A stretch of DNA of 25,460 bases from Proteobacteria bacterium HN_bin10 (GCA_002083515.1 LWDN01000084.1:43940-69399), one strand, 5' to 3'; shown: positions 7,314-15,240, counted from the first letter of the stretch. Notes: generated by a model from the sequence alone, not told the origin. Translations and numbers: made by a program.

Positions 7314-8198
7314 ATGAGTGTTGTGAATCCGCCGGCGACCGTCGTATCTGAACGACATGCTAGCCTAGCGAGAACAGTACTTGGCGTCGTGTCTTTTCTG
7401 AGCGCGTGTGCAAGCACTTTGTCCGTTGTTATGCTCGTCCGCCATGGCTTTCAGCTTGGCTTTGCGGCGCCTCTGAAACTTGTACTCGACTATTATGAAC
7501 AAGGCGTCTCGTTTCTGCTCGGATGGGCGACGCCCTGCCTGTCAGCAGCAGTGGCTATTGTCGAGAAATATGTGTCAATTGACCTCACCTTGCACGATCA
7601 CTGGAAGCACATCTTCGTACTGATGTGGATCTATTTGCTCGGTGATTTTCGTGCCTATTGGGAAAGGGGGAGATATCTATCTGCTGTATTGATTTTCACT
7701 GGCGGGCTGTTGATTGTCTTGGTCAGCAGCGTCGCGGGCGGCGCGGCCGCTTTGAATGATCCCCGCCTTTGGATCGTGGTGTTCCCGGCCTGCGGCTTTG
7801 TTTTCTATGAAGCAGCGAAGAGCCCATTGAGCGCGACTTTCTATCGGCGCGAGGGGGACACTTGGTGGCAAACTTGCCGCTACTATCTCGCGACCTTCGC
7901 GTTCACTAATGCGATAGCCGGAGGCGCGGGCGTCGTGTTCGGCGGGTGGGCAAGTCGTGTGGGCCTACCGAACCCGGGGCTCCTTGCACTGCTAGTCTTC
8001 TTTGTCGTTGTCGTGCTGCGAAACATATCCGTCGGAATTCGCTATGCCGCGCTCAACAAGGGCGTCCTCGGTGGCACTTGGGGCAATCGATTTCTGCGGT
8101 CAGCCACTGCTCGCCTTGGCGTCTTGCTGGTGGCGATCCTGGTGGGAGCCAGCTTGTTTATTGCTTTCAATGCGGGATTAAAGCTTGCTGGCCTTTAG
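7314..8198 (+). CDS. Polytopic membrane protein of unknown function
   Basis: I do not recognise this 294-residue protein. It has about eight hydrophobic segments, for example around residues 20-42, 62-83, 100-115, 121-143, 150-167, 192-213, 220-243 and 270-290. Short charged loops such as YWERGR and FYRREGD separate them. No catalytic motif or known transporter signature is visible. The ATG at 7314 is preferred over the GTG at 7305 because AGGTG at 7303-7307 is suitably placed as its ribosome site. Third positions look less GC-biased than in neighbouring genes, which could indicate recent acquisition. It is a single gene, divergent from the carboxyltransferase and convergent with the TonB-dependent receptor. 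Confidence 0.75.
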   Translation: MSVVNPPATVVSERHASLARTVLGVVSFLSACASTLSVVMLVRHGFQLGFAAPLKLVLDYYEQGVSFLLGWATPCLSAAVAIVEKYVSIDLTLHDHWKHIFVLMWIYLLGDFRAYWERGRYLSAVLIFTGGLLIVLVSSVAGGAAALNDPRLWIVVFPACGFVFYEAAKSPLSATFYRREGDTWWQTCRYYLATFAFTNAIAGGAGVVFGGWASRVGLPNPGLLALLVFFVVVVLRNISVGIRYAALNKGVLGGTWGNRFLRSATARLGVLLVAILVGASLFIAFNAGLKLAGL

Positions 8199-8214
8199 GG
8201 TTTGGCAGCGAGCC

Positions 8215-8248
8215 AAACAAAAAGGCCGCGGAGCGAACCCCGCGGCCT
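8215..8248 (-). terminator. Rho-independent terminator of the TonB-dependent receptor
   Basis: A perfect 9-bp stem AGGCCGCGG/CCGCGGCCT (8223-8231 with 8240-8248) has an 8-base loop. On the minus strand it is followed directly by TTTTTGTTT. It lies just after the receptor stop codon. It could also help to stop transcripts of the convergent membrane-protein gene. Confidence 0.88.
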
Positions 8249-8274
8249 CAAGGGAGGTTGATTGATTTCGCCGC

Positions 8275-10680
8275 TTAGAAGTTGCGGCGCACCGTCAGGC
8301 CGACCGTACGCGGCTGATTGGTGTGGAACGCAAGCCGGGCGCGCCCGCCGCGCTCGCGGTCGAAGGCGAGGTTGGCGTTTTCATCGAGCGCGTTGTTGAC
8401 GAAGAGGGTGAGGCCCCATTCGTCGTTCTGAATGCCGGCGTTCAGGTTCACCACGGTGTAGGGATCGAGTTCGAGATCGAGCACCGTTGCGCCCGCGCCG
8501 GTCGCGCCGCCGAACGCCAAGCCGGAGACAAAGCTGCGCACGCTCGGATTTTGATCGCCAGGCTGCGTGAAGCGCGATCCCATGTGCTGAGCCGAGGCGG
8601 CGACGAAGGCTTCCATGCCTTCGCCGAAATTGATCGGCCAGTAATAGGCGGCGGTCGCCGCGATCTGATATTCGGGAACCGACGGCAGGCGGTTGCCCTT
8701 CTGGATGCCCGCGATGACGGCGCCGCCGGTCGTGAGGACGGATTCGTCGAACTCCGCTTCCACCCAGCTGCCGGCGAGGCTGAACTCGAGGCCGTCCATC
8801 GGCGTCACCGCGAATTCGGCTTCGACGCCGGTGGTGTGCGCATCGGCGTTGAAAACCACGCGCGAGGAACATGAGCCCGCATCGGCGGTCACTTGCAGAT
8901 CGCTGATCTGCGAGTGGTAGGCCGCGGCGTTGAGGGTCATGCTTCTGTTCTGAAATTTGAAGCCGGCTTCGTAGTTCCAGAGCGTTTCATCTTCGAACGT
9001 CGGACGGTTGCCGAAGGTCAACGCATCCGGGCCGCCGGCGCCGCCGGCGCAGAGCGGGATGTTCAGAGGATCGTTGACGCCGCCAAGCCGGAAACCTTGC
9101 GCCGCCTGCAGGTTGAAGGTGAGGTTGTCGCTCGCCTCGTAACTTAGGATTGCGCGCGGGGTGATGCCGCTTGAGTTGGTGCGGTCGATATTGTCGTCGC
9201 CGTTCGAGAACAATCCGCCGGAGGTGAAGCGCCGTTGCTCGTCGAAATCGTAGTAGCGCGCGCCGACAGTCATGGTCAGCCGTTCGGTGAAGTCGTAACT
9301 GCCCTCGCCGAAGATGGCGAACTGGTCGATGTCATAGGGCAGGTCGGCATTGTAGGGCGAATCCGGACCGAAGCCGTTGGCGACAGCCGCCGACGTGCCG
9401 GCGCCGAAGCGCAAATCGGTGAACACGTCGTAGCCGGGGGTCGGCAGCCGTTGCGCATACTCGCGCTCGATGTCGGTGTAGAAGGCGCCGATCAACCATT
9501 GGAACGGCGAGTCCGTGTCTGACGCCAACCGGATCTCTTGGGTGAATTGCTGTAGATCCGTCGTGTCGCGCAAGTTCGACGGGATCAGCAATGCGCCCGG
9601 CGCATAGCCGAGATCGATCGAAACGCTGTGGGTCAAGGCGCTGGCGTCGCGGCTGACCAGGATGTTGCGGTTGATGAAGCTAGTGACCGAAGTCAGGTCG
9701 ACATTGCCGAGGTCCCAATTCACGGTCACGTCGGCGATGAAGGTCTCGTCGCTGAATTCCTCATCGAGCAACAGGAATTGCTCGCGCTCGTTGAAGGTCA
9801 CCGGCGGGCGGCCGCCTCCGACAGTCGTGAACGGGTTTGCGTAGAGGTTGAACACTTCCTGCCGGTTGAAGCCGTTCACTTCGACGTTCTGATAGACGAT
9901 GCGCGGCGTGATCAGCAGATTCGGCGTCACTTGCATGCCGAGCGCCGCCCGGAAGCCCGAGCGTTCGCCGTCATTGACGTCTTCGGTCCTGCCGCCGCCT
10001 TCGCGCAGCGCGTCGATGAAGCCGCCGTACTCGGTGTGGAAACCGGCGACGCGCAGGGCCAGCACATCCTGGAGCAGCGGGATGTTGACCATGCCCTTGA
10101 GGTGGCCGCCTTCGCCGCCGTCAGTCACGGTGTTGATGCTGGCTTCGAGCGAACCTTCGAAGTCGGTCGTATCGGGCTGGTTGGTGATGTAGCGGACGGT
10201 GCCGCCGACCGAGCCCGAGCCGAACAGCGTGCCCTGCGGGCCGCGCAGCGTTTCCACGCGATTGAGATCGTAGAGATCGAGATCGGGCGTGAACAGCGAG
10301 AGAGAGATCACCGAGTCGTCGAGATAGACGCCGACTTGTTCCTTGACGCCCGGCTGGTCGCGCACGATCTGGCCGGCGGAGACGCCGCGCAGCGACACTT
10401 GGCTTTGACCGGGGCCGAGGTTCTGGATCGACATGCCGGCGACGTTGCGAGAGATGTCCTCAAGCGTGGTGGCGCCGGTACGCTCGATATCTTCCTGGGT
10501 TTGCGCGTTCACCGAGAACGGCACGTCCTGGATCGATTGCGCGCGGTGCGTCGCGGTGACGACGATCTCTTCCTCTTCCGCGGCTTGATCTTGCGCCCAC
10601 GCCGCCGTTGGCGCGGACGTCAGTGCAACGGCGATCGCGATCGCGCTGACAGCGGACGCCAAAGTGTGTTTGCGGACCAT
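8275..10680 (-). CDS. TonB-dependent outer-membrane receptor
   Basis: This 801-residue outer-membrane beta-barrel receptor imports scarce ligands using TonB-ExbBD energy. The chosen ATG at 10680 starts a clear signal peptide (MVRKH, then an Ala-rich hydrophobic core, ending in AAWA-Q). AGGGGAG is well placed just upstream, whereas the longer in-frame start adds 21 non-signal residues. A TonB-box-like EIVVTA follows the mature N-terminus. The plug domain then contains LEDISRNVAGM, SLRGVSAGQ and the ETLRGPQGTLFGSGSVGGTVRYIT block. The rest alternates beta strands and ends in a C-terminal phenylalanine, as expected for BAM-dependent insertion. The family is greatly expanded in Caulobacterales and sphingomonads. 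No siderophore, sugar or other substrate genes sit beside it, so the ligand is unknown. Confidence 0.93.
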   Translation of the reverse strand: MVRKHTLASAVSAIAIAVALTSAPTAAWAQDQAAEEEEIVVTATHRAQSIQDVPFSVNAQTQEDIERTGATTLEDISRNVAGMSIQNLGPGQSQVSLRGVSAGQIVRDQPGVKEQVGVYLDDSVISLSLFTPDLDLYDLNRVETLRGPQGTLFGSGSVGGTVRYITNQPDTTDFEGSLEASINTVTDGGEGGHLKGMVNIPLLQDVLALRVAGFHTEYGGFIDALREGGGRTEDVNDGERSGFRAALGMQVTPNLLITPRIVYQNVEVNGFNRQEVFNLYANPFTTVGGGRPPVTFNEREQFLLLDEEFSDETFIADVTVNWDLGNVDLTSVTSFINRNILVSRDASALTHSVSIDLGYAPGALLIPSNLRDTTDLQQFTQEIRLASDTDSPFQWLIGAFYTDIEREYAQRLPTPGYDVFTDLRFGAGTSAAVANGFGPDSPYNADLPYDIDQFAIFGEGSYDFTERLTMTVGARYYDFDEQRRFTSGGLFSNGDDNIDRTNSSGITPRAILSYEASDNLTFNLQAAQGFRLGGVNDPLNIPLCAGGAGGPDALTFGNRPTFEDETLWNYEAGFKFQNRSMTLNAAAYHSQISDLQVTADAGSCSSRVVFNADAHTTGVEAEFAVTPMDGLEFSLAGSWVEAEFDESVLTTGGAVIAGIQKGNRLPSVPEYQIAATAAYYWPINFGEGMEAFVAASAQHMGSRFTQPGDQNPSVRSFVSGLAFGGATGAGATVLDLELDPYTVVNLNAGIQNDEWGLTLFVNNALDENANLAFDRERGGRARLAFHTNQPRTVGLTVRRNF

Positions 10681-10828
10681 AATCAAAGCTCCCCTCGAAC
10701 CCAGCGCGCGCTCCCGCACGCAAGGAAAGCCAAGAATTAACAAGCTTCCGGCGTTCTGCTGTCACAAACGCCCATGGGGGGAAATGGCTGACCTAAGCGA
10801 AGCGAAATACGCCTCGCTAGGCGCCTGC

Positions 10829-11695
10829 TCAAACGGCCATGTTGTCGATCAGGCGCGTCTTGCCGAGCCAAGCGGCAGCCAGGATGCGCGCCGGACGGGA
10901 GAGATTGGCGACGATGGCCAGGGTCTCGGCGTCGCGGATGGCGACATAGTCGACGCTGCTGAAACCCGCTGCGATCAAGTGCCGATTTGCCTCGGCTTCG
11001 ACGGCCGCGATCGCTTCGCCTTGATGGGCGGCTTTGATGGCGTCGTGCAAGACGTGGTTGAGCCGCGCGGCGATGCGGCGTTCGTCCGGCTTCAGATAAG
11101 CGTTGCGCGACGACATCGCCAAACCATCGCTTTCACGCACGGTCGCGCAGCCAACGATCTCGGCGGGGATGTCGAGATCGCGCGCCATCCGCTTGATCAC
11201 CTGCAGCTGCTGATAGTCTTTCTCGCCGAAGAACGCTGCATCGGGGAGCGCCTGTAGCAACAGCTTCGTCACCACTGTGGCGACGCCGCCGAAGAAGTGC
11301 GGGCGAAACTCGCCTTCGAGCGGCGTCGACACATCACTGACGATGACATTGGTGGCGAAGCCTTCGGGATACATGACCGAACGGTCGGGCGCGTAGAGCA
11401 GGTCGCAACCGGCGCTTGCGAGCAACGCCGCGTCTTGTTCTTCGTTCCGAGGGTAACGATCGAAATCCTCATGCGGCGCGAATTGGCGCGGGTTCACGAA
11501 GAGGGTGGCAATGGCGCGGTCGCACTTCTGCTTTGCGGCGCGCACCAGCGAGAGATGACCTTCATGTAAGGCGCCCATCGTGGGAACCAGTCCGATGCTC
11601 CGGCCCGCTTTGCGCCAGGCCGAAATCTCGGCGCGCAGCGCTGCGACGTCTCGAACGATGCGGAGCGCGGATGTGGCCATTCGTTTCGCATCCAT
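10829..11695 (-). CDS. panC: Pantothenate synthetase
   Basis: PanC condenses pantoate and beta-alanine with ATP to give pantothenate, the last step of vitamin B5 synthesis, in the cytoplasm. The nucleotidylyltransferase signatures are clear: PTMGALHEGH (residues 38-47, the HIGH motif), FVNPRQF, FFGEKDYQQL, and the KMSKS equivalent MSSRN (194-198). Length (288) is normal. The start is uncertain: ATG 11695 and the in-frame ATG 11680 are both possible and neither has a strong ribosome site. panB and panD are not in the window. It is divergent from mipZ, and the shared upstream region carries a CtrA-type site. Confidence 0.95.
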   Translation of the reverse strand: MDAKRMATSALRIVRDVAALRAEISAWRKAGRSIGLVPTMGALHEGHLSLVRAAKQKCDRAIATLFVNPRQFAPHEDFDRYPRNEEQDAALLASAGCDLLYAPDRSVMYPEGFATNVIVSDVSTPLEGEFRPHFFGGVATVVTKLLLQALPDAAFFGEKDYQQLQVIKRMARDLDIPAEIVGCATVRESDGLAMSSRNAYLKPDERRIAARLNHVLHDAIKAAHQGEAIAAVEAEANRHLIAAGFSSVDYVAIRDAETLAIVANLSRPARILAAAWLGKTRLIDNMAV

Positions 11696-11715
11696 GGACG
11701 CGCCGGCGCCGTCAA

Positions 11716-11734
11716 GCGCTTAAGCGCCCCTTAA
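11716..11734. promoter_or_regulatory. CtrA-type box between panC and mipZ
   Basis: TTAA (11720-11723), seven bases, TTAA (11731-11734) exactly matches the TTAA-N7-TTAA full site bound by the cell-cycle regulator CtrA. The left half lies within the palindrome GCGCTTAAGCGC (11716-11727). It sits in the divergent panC-mipZ promoter region. Binding is inferred from the motif. Confidence 0.6.
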
Positions 11735-11751
11735 CCTCGATCAACGAGGTT
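11733..11751. other. Small hairpin in the panC-mipZ gap
   Basis: AACCTCG (11733-11739) and CGAGGTT (11745-11751) form a perfect 7-bp stem with a five-base loop, overlapping the right half of the CtrA-type box. It could be a leader structure of mipZ or another operator; its role is unknown. Confidence 0.4.
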
Positions 11752-11822
11752 TCAACCATGTGTGTCGGCGAGGCGGCTAAATTCAAGAGCGCTGCACCCG
11801 CTTGGCCGGGCGTCGCGCGCCC

Positions 11823-12692
11823 ATGAGCCTCGCCCACGCCTTCGAACCCGAACCACAAACGCGGCCAGCACACGTGATCGTGGTGGGCAACCAGAAGGGC
11901 GGGGCGGGCAAATCGACGGTGGCGATGCATGTCACCGTGGCGCTGATGCGCATGGGCCGGCGCACCGGCGTGCTCGATCTCGACCTGCGCCAGCGTTCGC
12001 TCACCCGCTACATCGAGAACCGGGCTCGGTGGATCGCCTCACGCGGCGCGCAGATGGCCTTGCCGCAAGTGCTGGAATTGCAGGAGAGCCGCGAGCGCTC
12101 GCTCGACGTGGCGGAGGCCGAGGAGGATGCGGCATTCCGCGCGGCGCTGAAGCGGCTGTCCGAGACCTGCGACTTCATCGTGATCGACAGCCCCGGCGGG
12201 GATTCATTCCTGGCGCGCTTGGCGCATTCCTGGGCGGACACGCTGATTACGCCGCTTAATGACAGCTTCATCGATTTCGATCTCCTGGGCGACGTCGATG
12301 AAGCGTGCGCCGACATTGTCCGTCCCTCCATCTACAGCGAGATGGTCTGGGAGAGCCGCAAGAAGAAGGCGTTGGCGGCGCGGACGCCAATCGACTGGGT
12401 GGTGCTGCGCAACCGCACGTCAGCGTCGAAAATCGAAGCCAAGAACAAGCAGCGTGTGGGGCAGGCGTTGACGACGCTCTCCAGCCGCATCGGTTTCAGG
12501 ATTGCGCCGGGGCTATCGGAGCGCGTGATCTACCGGGAATTGTTCCCGCAAGGGCTGACCTTGCTCGACCTCGATAGCGAGGGCGTCCCCGGCGACATGC
12601 GCATGGCGCATGTGGCGGCGCGGCAGGAGTTGCGCGACCTGTTCATCACGCTGAAGCTGCCCGGCCTTGAGGGCGAGGCGCTGAAATTCTAG
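11823..12692 (+). CDS. mipZ: MipZ division-site positioning ATPase
   Basis: MipZ is a ParA/MinD-type P-loop ATPase of alphaproteobacteria. It binds the ParB-parS complex, forms a bipolar gradient on the nucleoid and inhibits FtsZ polymerisation, placing the division site at midcell. The deviant Walker A KGGAGKST is at residues 25-32. The LDLDLRQRS block (51-59), FIVIDSPGGDS (118-128), TPLNDSFIDFD, DWVVLRNR and RVIYRELFPQGLTLLDL are MipZ hallmarks rather than generic ParA features. The ATG at 11823 is chosen over an in-frame TTG at 11802, because the former leaves a short N-terminal tail before the conserved beta strand. The J-domain gene follows 22 bases downstream and may be co-transcribed. 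The CtrA-type box upstream suggests cell-cycle control. Confidence 0.95.
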   Translation: MSLAHAFEPEPQTRPAHVIVVGNQKGGAGKSTVAMHVTVALMRMGRRTGVLDLDLRQRSLTRYIENRARWIASRGAQMALPQVLELQESRERSLDVAEAEEDAAFRAALKRLSETCDFIVIDSPGGDSFLARLAHSWADTLITPLNDSFIDFDLLGDVDEACADIVRPSIYSEMVWESRKKKALAARTPIDWVVLRNRTSASKIEAKNKQRVGQALTTLSSRIGFRIAPGLSERVIYRELFPQGLTLLDLDSEGVPGDMRMAHVAARQELRDLFITLKLPGLEGEALKF

Positions 12693-12714
12693 CGCTTCCA
12701 CTTTTCCTGAAGGG

Positions 12715-13155
12715 ATGACCGCGTTGCTTCCGGCGCTGCTGATCCTGTGCCTGGTGTTCGGCTTTCTGTTCCTGACAAGGGTCGGCGGCGCCTACCGGAC
12801 AGCGCTGATGCGGCGTTGGCCTGCCGTCCTGTTAGCGGTCGCAGCAATTGTGGCGCTGTTCAGAGGCGCGCTCTGGCCGGCCGTCGCTATGGGCAGCTTG
12901 GCGGCGCTTGCCTGGATGGCTTGGCCGCGTGTCGAGGCGTTGCTCCGGCCAAGGCCGCCGTTGCAGCCCCACGACAGTCCGGAGGATTTGGCGGCGCGGA
13001 CGCTGCTCGGCGTCGGACCGAACGCGACCGCTAGCGACATCCGCCGCGCCTATCGCGCCAAGATGGCGCACGCTCATCCCGACCGCGGTGGGTCCCATAA
13101 CGAAGCCGCGCGGCTCACGGCCGCGCGGGATCGATTGCTCAAGAAGACGCGCTAA
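12715..13155 (+). CDS. Membrane-anchored J-domain protein (Pam18/TIM14-like layout)
   Basis: This 146-residue protein has two or three hydrophobic segments (about residues 2-20, 36-50 and 53-70) followed by a C-terminal J domain with the HPD tripeptide at 121-123. The flanking RRAYRAKMAHAHPDRGG is a strong match. J proteins stimulate the ATPase of DnaK, and a membrane-tethered C-terminal J domain recalls mitochondrial TIM14/Pam18. The J domain is truncated after helix III, as in that family. An AGGG motif abuts the start codon, which is unusually close for a ribosome site, so the exact start is uncertain. It lies 22 bases after mipZ and is convergent with the carboxypeptidase, seven bases from its stop. 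The client is unknown. Confidence 0.85.
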   Translation: MTALLPALLILCLVFGFLFLTRVGGAYRTALMRRWPAVLLAVAAIVALFRGALWPAVAMGSLAALAWMAWPRVEALLRPRPPLQPHDSPEDLAARTLLGVGPNATASDIRRAYRAKMAHAHPDRGGSHNEAARLTAARDRLLKKTR

Positions 13156-13162
13156 GGCGCGG

Positions 13163-14200
13163 CTATTCCATTTCCTCGGTGGCGCCCTCGTCGCCCTGGC
13201 CGATCGGCTCATCGATCGGCGCGCGCACCGGCGAGAGCGTTTCGATCACCATGCCCTGATAGGTCTGATAGGGCGAGGGCGCTGACGGCCGCGATGCGGC
13301 GTTCGCTTGTAGGACGCCGGGGGCCAGCTGGATGTCGAGCCGACGGGTTGGCAGCGAGGCGAACTGGGCCGAGTTCGGATCTTCGCGGCGTGCGTATTCC
13401 TGGTAGGCGCCCTCGACCAGATAGGCGACCTGCGCGTCGCGGGCCGCGCCGGTCTCGCCGCCGAGTACGACGACGATGATGCGATGGCCGTTGCGTTCGG
13501 CCATGGTGGCGAGGTTGAAGCCGGAGGCGCGGGTGTAGCCGGTCTTGATGCCGTCGACGCCTTCGACTTGCCCCAGCAAGCGATTGTGGTTGCGTCCGGA
13601 GGCGCGCCGCCAACGGAAGTCCGGCGTCTGGAAATAGTGATAATACTCGGGAAAATCGCGCCACAGCGCCAGCGACAGCATCGCCATGTCGCGCGCGGTG
13701 GTGCGATGGCGGTTGTCGGGCAGGCCGCTGGCGTTGGCGAAGCGGGTGTCGGTCAAGCCCAGTTCGCGGGCGCGGGCCGACATGTTGGCGGCGAAGCGCG
13801 CCTCGGTGCCGCCAAGACGCTCGCCCACCATGGTGGCGACGTCATTCGCCGATTGCACCACCAGCGCGCGGATGGCTTGGTCCACCGTAATTGAATCGCA
13901 GCCGCGCCTGCGGCTGCAGGCAAGCCCAAGGCGCGAGGGGGGTTGGCGGGCTGCGTTGCGGGATGCCGTGAGGCGCGTATCCATGCTCAGTTCGCCGCGT
14001 TCGATCGCTTCGAACAGCATGTAGAGCGTCATCATCTTGGTCAGCGACGCCGGGAACCGCGCCTCGTCGGCCTGGTCTTCCAGCAGCACCTCGTTGGTGC
14101 GCGCGTCCATGACGATCGCCGCATAGCGATCCTGGGCGGAGGCCGGGGCGGCGAGCCCCAAAGCAAAAAGCGCCGCAGCGGCGCTCCCAATCAACCGCAT
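13163..14200 (-). CDS. D-alanyl-D-alanine carboxypeptidase (peptidase S11, PBP5/6-like)
   Basis: This periplasmic penicillin-binding protein trims the terminal D-Ala from peptidoglycan stem peptides. With the ATG at 14200 it has a 23-residue signal peptide ending ASA-Q. In-frame ATGs at 14224 and 14245 are possible alternatives. The active-site motifs are complete: SLTK at 52-55 (nucleophile S52, K55), SAN at 117-119 and KTG at 219-221. The C-terminal part after about residue 260 is Pro/Ser-rich and acidic, and a classical amphipathic membrane anchor is not obvious. Residues 94-101 (ACSRRRGC) are an unusual insertion in the normally short segment before SITVDQAI, encoded by a perfect DNA palindrome. 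The gene converges on the J-domain gene. Confidence 0.93.
   Translation of the reverse strand: MRLIGSAAAALFALGLAAPASAQDRYAAIVMDARTNEVLLEDQADEARFPASLTKMMTLYMLFEAIERGELSMDTRLTASRNAARQPPSRLGLACSRRRGCDSITVDQAIRALVVQSANDVATMVGERLGGTEARFAANMSARARELGLTDTRFANASGLPDNRHRTTARDMAMLSLALWRDFPEYYHYFQTPDFRWRRASGRNHNRLLGQVEGVDGIKTGYTRASGFNLATMAERNGHRIIVVVLGGETGAARDAQVAYLVEGAYQEYARREDPNSAQFASLPTRRLDIQLAPGVLQANAASRPSAPSPYQTYQGMVIETLSPVRAPIDEPIGQGDEGATEEME
13898..13917. repeat. Perfect 8-bp palindrome inserted in the carboxypeptidase gene
   Basis: GCAGCCGC (13898-13905) and GCGGCTGC (13910-13917) flank a four-base loop. The hairpin falls exactly where the protein carries extra residues relative to the usual S11 spacing, so it looks like a tiny in-frame palindromic insertion. 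Confidence 0.65.
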
Positions 14201-14421
14201 TGTCGAAAAACCCGCTGACGTCATTCGGCGTCCAATCCCGCACAAGTACGGACTATTTCAGGCAAATCGCGTGCCGCGCAGCTTACAGTTTCATTAGACC
14301 CAGTTAAGCGCCTGTATGCAGCAAAGGGTAAATGTCTCCAGACTGGATGCACTGATTTGCCACTACACCCTGAGGCTGTGGACAACGTGGTTAACGGTCA
14401 GTGAACGAAATCCGCCCGCTG

Positions 14422-14485
14422 TGCAAATGTGCAGGTCAGTTCTGTTTTGTGCAGTGCAACATTTTTAGTTGACTTCGCAGGTGCA
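14422..14485. promoter_or_regulatory. TGCA-rich putative PhaR operator region upstream of the phasin
   Basis: Five TGCA half-sites lie within 64 bases (14422, 14430, 14450, 14455, 14482), including TGCA-N4-TGCA and the near-palindrome TGCAGTGCA. They surround the -35 element of the phasin promoter. PhaR repressors of alphaproteobacteria bind TGC-rich sites before phasin genes and release them when PHB granules form, so this is the expected operator. The link is inferred. Confidence 0.5.
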
Positions 14486-14497
14486 GCATAACATATA
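14469..14497 (+). promoter_or_regulatory. Putative phasin promoter
   Basis: TTGACT (14469-14474) is a good -35 box. CATATA (14492-14497) after 17 bases is a weaker -10. It lies about 85 bases before the phasin start and within the TGCA cluster. Confidence 0.5.
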
Positions 14498-14583
14498 GCC
14501 TCCAGAACTCACCCATGGCGGGTGATTCAGCAACTCAAATCCCTGGGCCGGCAGCGGCCTAAGGGGCTGAACGGAGACCAAAA

Positions 14584-15039
14584 ATGGCCACTGCGAAGAC
14601 CCCCCGCGCCGCCAAGACGGCCACCGAGGCGTTCGAAACCCTCACCGCCACGTCGACCGAGACGGTCCGTGAAAACATCGACCGCGGCCTCGCCGCCCTG
14701 TCGGAAGCCTCGGCTTTCGGCAAGCAGAACATGGAAGCCTGGCTGGCCTCGGCCACCGCGGCTCAGAAGGGCTTTGAAGCGATCTCGGCCCGCACCGTCG
14801 CCTTCCAAAAGGCGGCCATCGAGAACCATGTCGCGGCGACCAAGTCGCTGATGACCTCGAAGAGCGTGCAAGAGTTCGTCGAGAAGCAGAACGATTACGC
14901 CAAGTCCTCGTTCGAGGCCTATGTCGCGGAACTGACGACGGTTTCTGACCTTGTCGCCGGTTTCACCAAGGAAACGCTGCAGCCGATCAACGAGCGCGTG
15001 AACGCCGTCGGCCAGCTGATCCAAGCGGGCGGCCGCTAA
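14584..15039 (+). CDS. Phasin family protein (PHB granule-associated)
   Basis: This 151-residue, almost entirely helical protein belongs to the Phasin_2 family. It coats polyhydroxybutyrate granules and controls their number and size. The N-terminal 15 residues are Ala/Lys/Thr-rich. Amphipathic heptad-like helices follow, with the typical NMEAWLASATAAQKGFEAI and FVEKQNDYAKSSFEAY segments and a C-terminal LQPINERVNAV helix. GGAGA at 14573-14577 is a good ribosome site. It is a single-gene transcript, with a promoter and TGCA cluster upstream and a terminator downstream. The PHB synthase genes are not in the window. Family assignment is secure; granule binding is inferred. Confidence 0.9.
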   Translation: MATAKTPRAAKTATEAFETLTATSTETVRENIDRGLAALSEASAFGKQNMEAWLASATAAQKGFEAISARTVAFQKAAIENHVAATKSLMTSKSVQEFVEKQNDYAKSSFEAYVAELTTVSDLVAGFTKETLQPINERVNAVGQLIQAGGR

Positions 15040-15077
15040 GACACCGCTTCGGGCGCGAAACGCTCCCGAGGGGCTGA

Positions 15078-15123
15078 AAACGGGAGGGGCCTGGCTCTGG
15101 CGAGCCGGGCCCGTTTCGCTTTT
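15078..15123 (+). terminator. Rho-independent terminator of the phasin gene
   Basis: AAACGGG (15078-15084) pairs with CCCGTTT (15110-15116). An inner GGCTC/GAGCC stem closes the loop, with an asymmetric bulge between, and TTTT lies at 15120-15123. It is 39 bases after the stop. Confidence 0.75.
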
Positions 15124-15223
15124 GTGCGCACCGTCGGCTGCGCGCCGGGCCGAGCGGGGGGCTTCCATCGCGGCCGCTACTCCATAAATTGTTCAGCAAG
15201 TGGGCGAACGCTCATGGGTGTAT

Positions 15224-15240
15224 GAGTCGGCACCTGACTC
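15224..15240. promoter_or_regulatory. Paired GANTC (CcrM) sites upstream of clpS
   Basis: GAGTC (15224-15228) and GACTC (15236-15240) form an inverted pair seven bases apart, shortly before the clpS start. GANTC is the target of the cell-cycle methyltransferase CcrM and marks many GcrA-controlled promoters. A regulatory role here is inferred. Confidence 0.4.

Larger units (their letters stand above)
14201..14583. other. Non-coding divergent region between carboxypeptidase and phasin
   Basis: No gene of credible length is seen. The right half holds a TGCA-rich stretch, a promoter and a small hairpin (TCACCC 14509-14514 with GGGTGA 14520-14525) for the phasin. The left half should hold the carboxypeptidase promoter. 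TGTGGACAA at 14377-14385 is one mismatch from the DnaA-box complement TGTGGATAA, and a TTAAC half-site follows at 14391; both are weak single hits. Confidence 0.6.

Noticed and set aside
9628..10740. Plus-strand frame antisense to the TonB-dependent receptor
   Set aside because: Shadow of the receptor gene with no motif or start signal.
10790..10823. Bulged hairpin after panC as a terminator
   Set aside because: The stem has a bulge and a mismatch, and no T-run follows on the minus strand, so it is not listed as a terminator.
14377..14385. DnaA-box-like TGTGGACAA between carboxypeptidase and phasin
   Set aside because: A single nine-base near-match without clustered boxes or an AT-rich unwinding region is not evidence for an origin.
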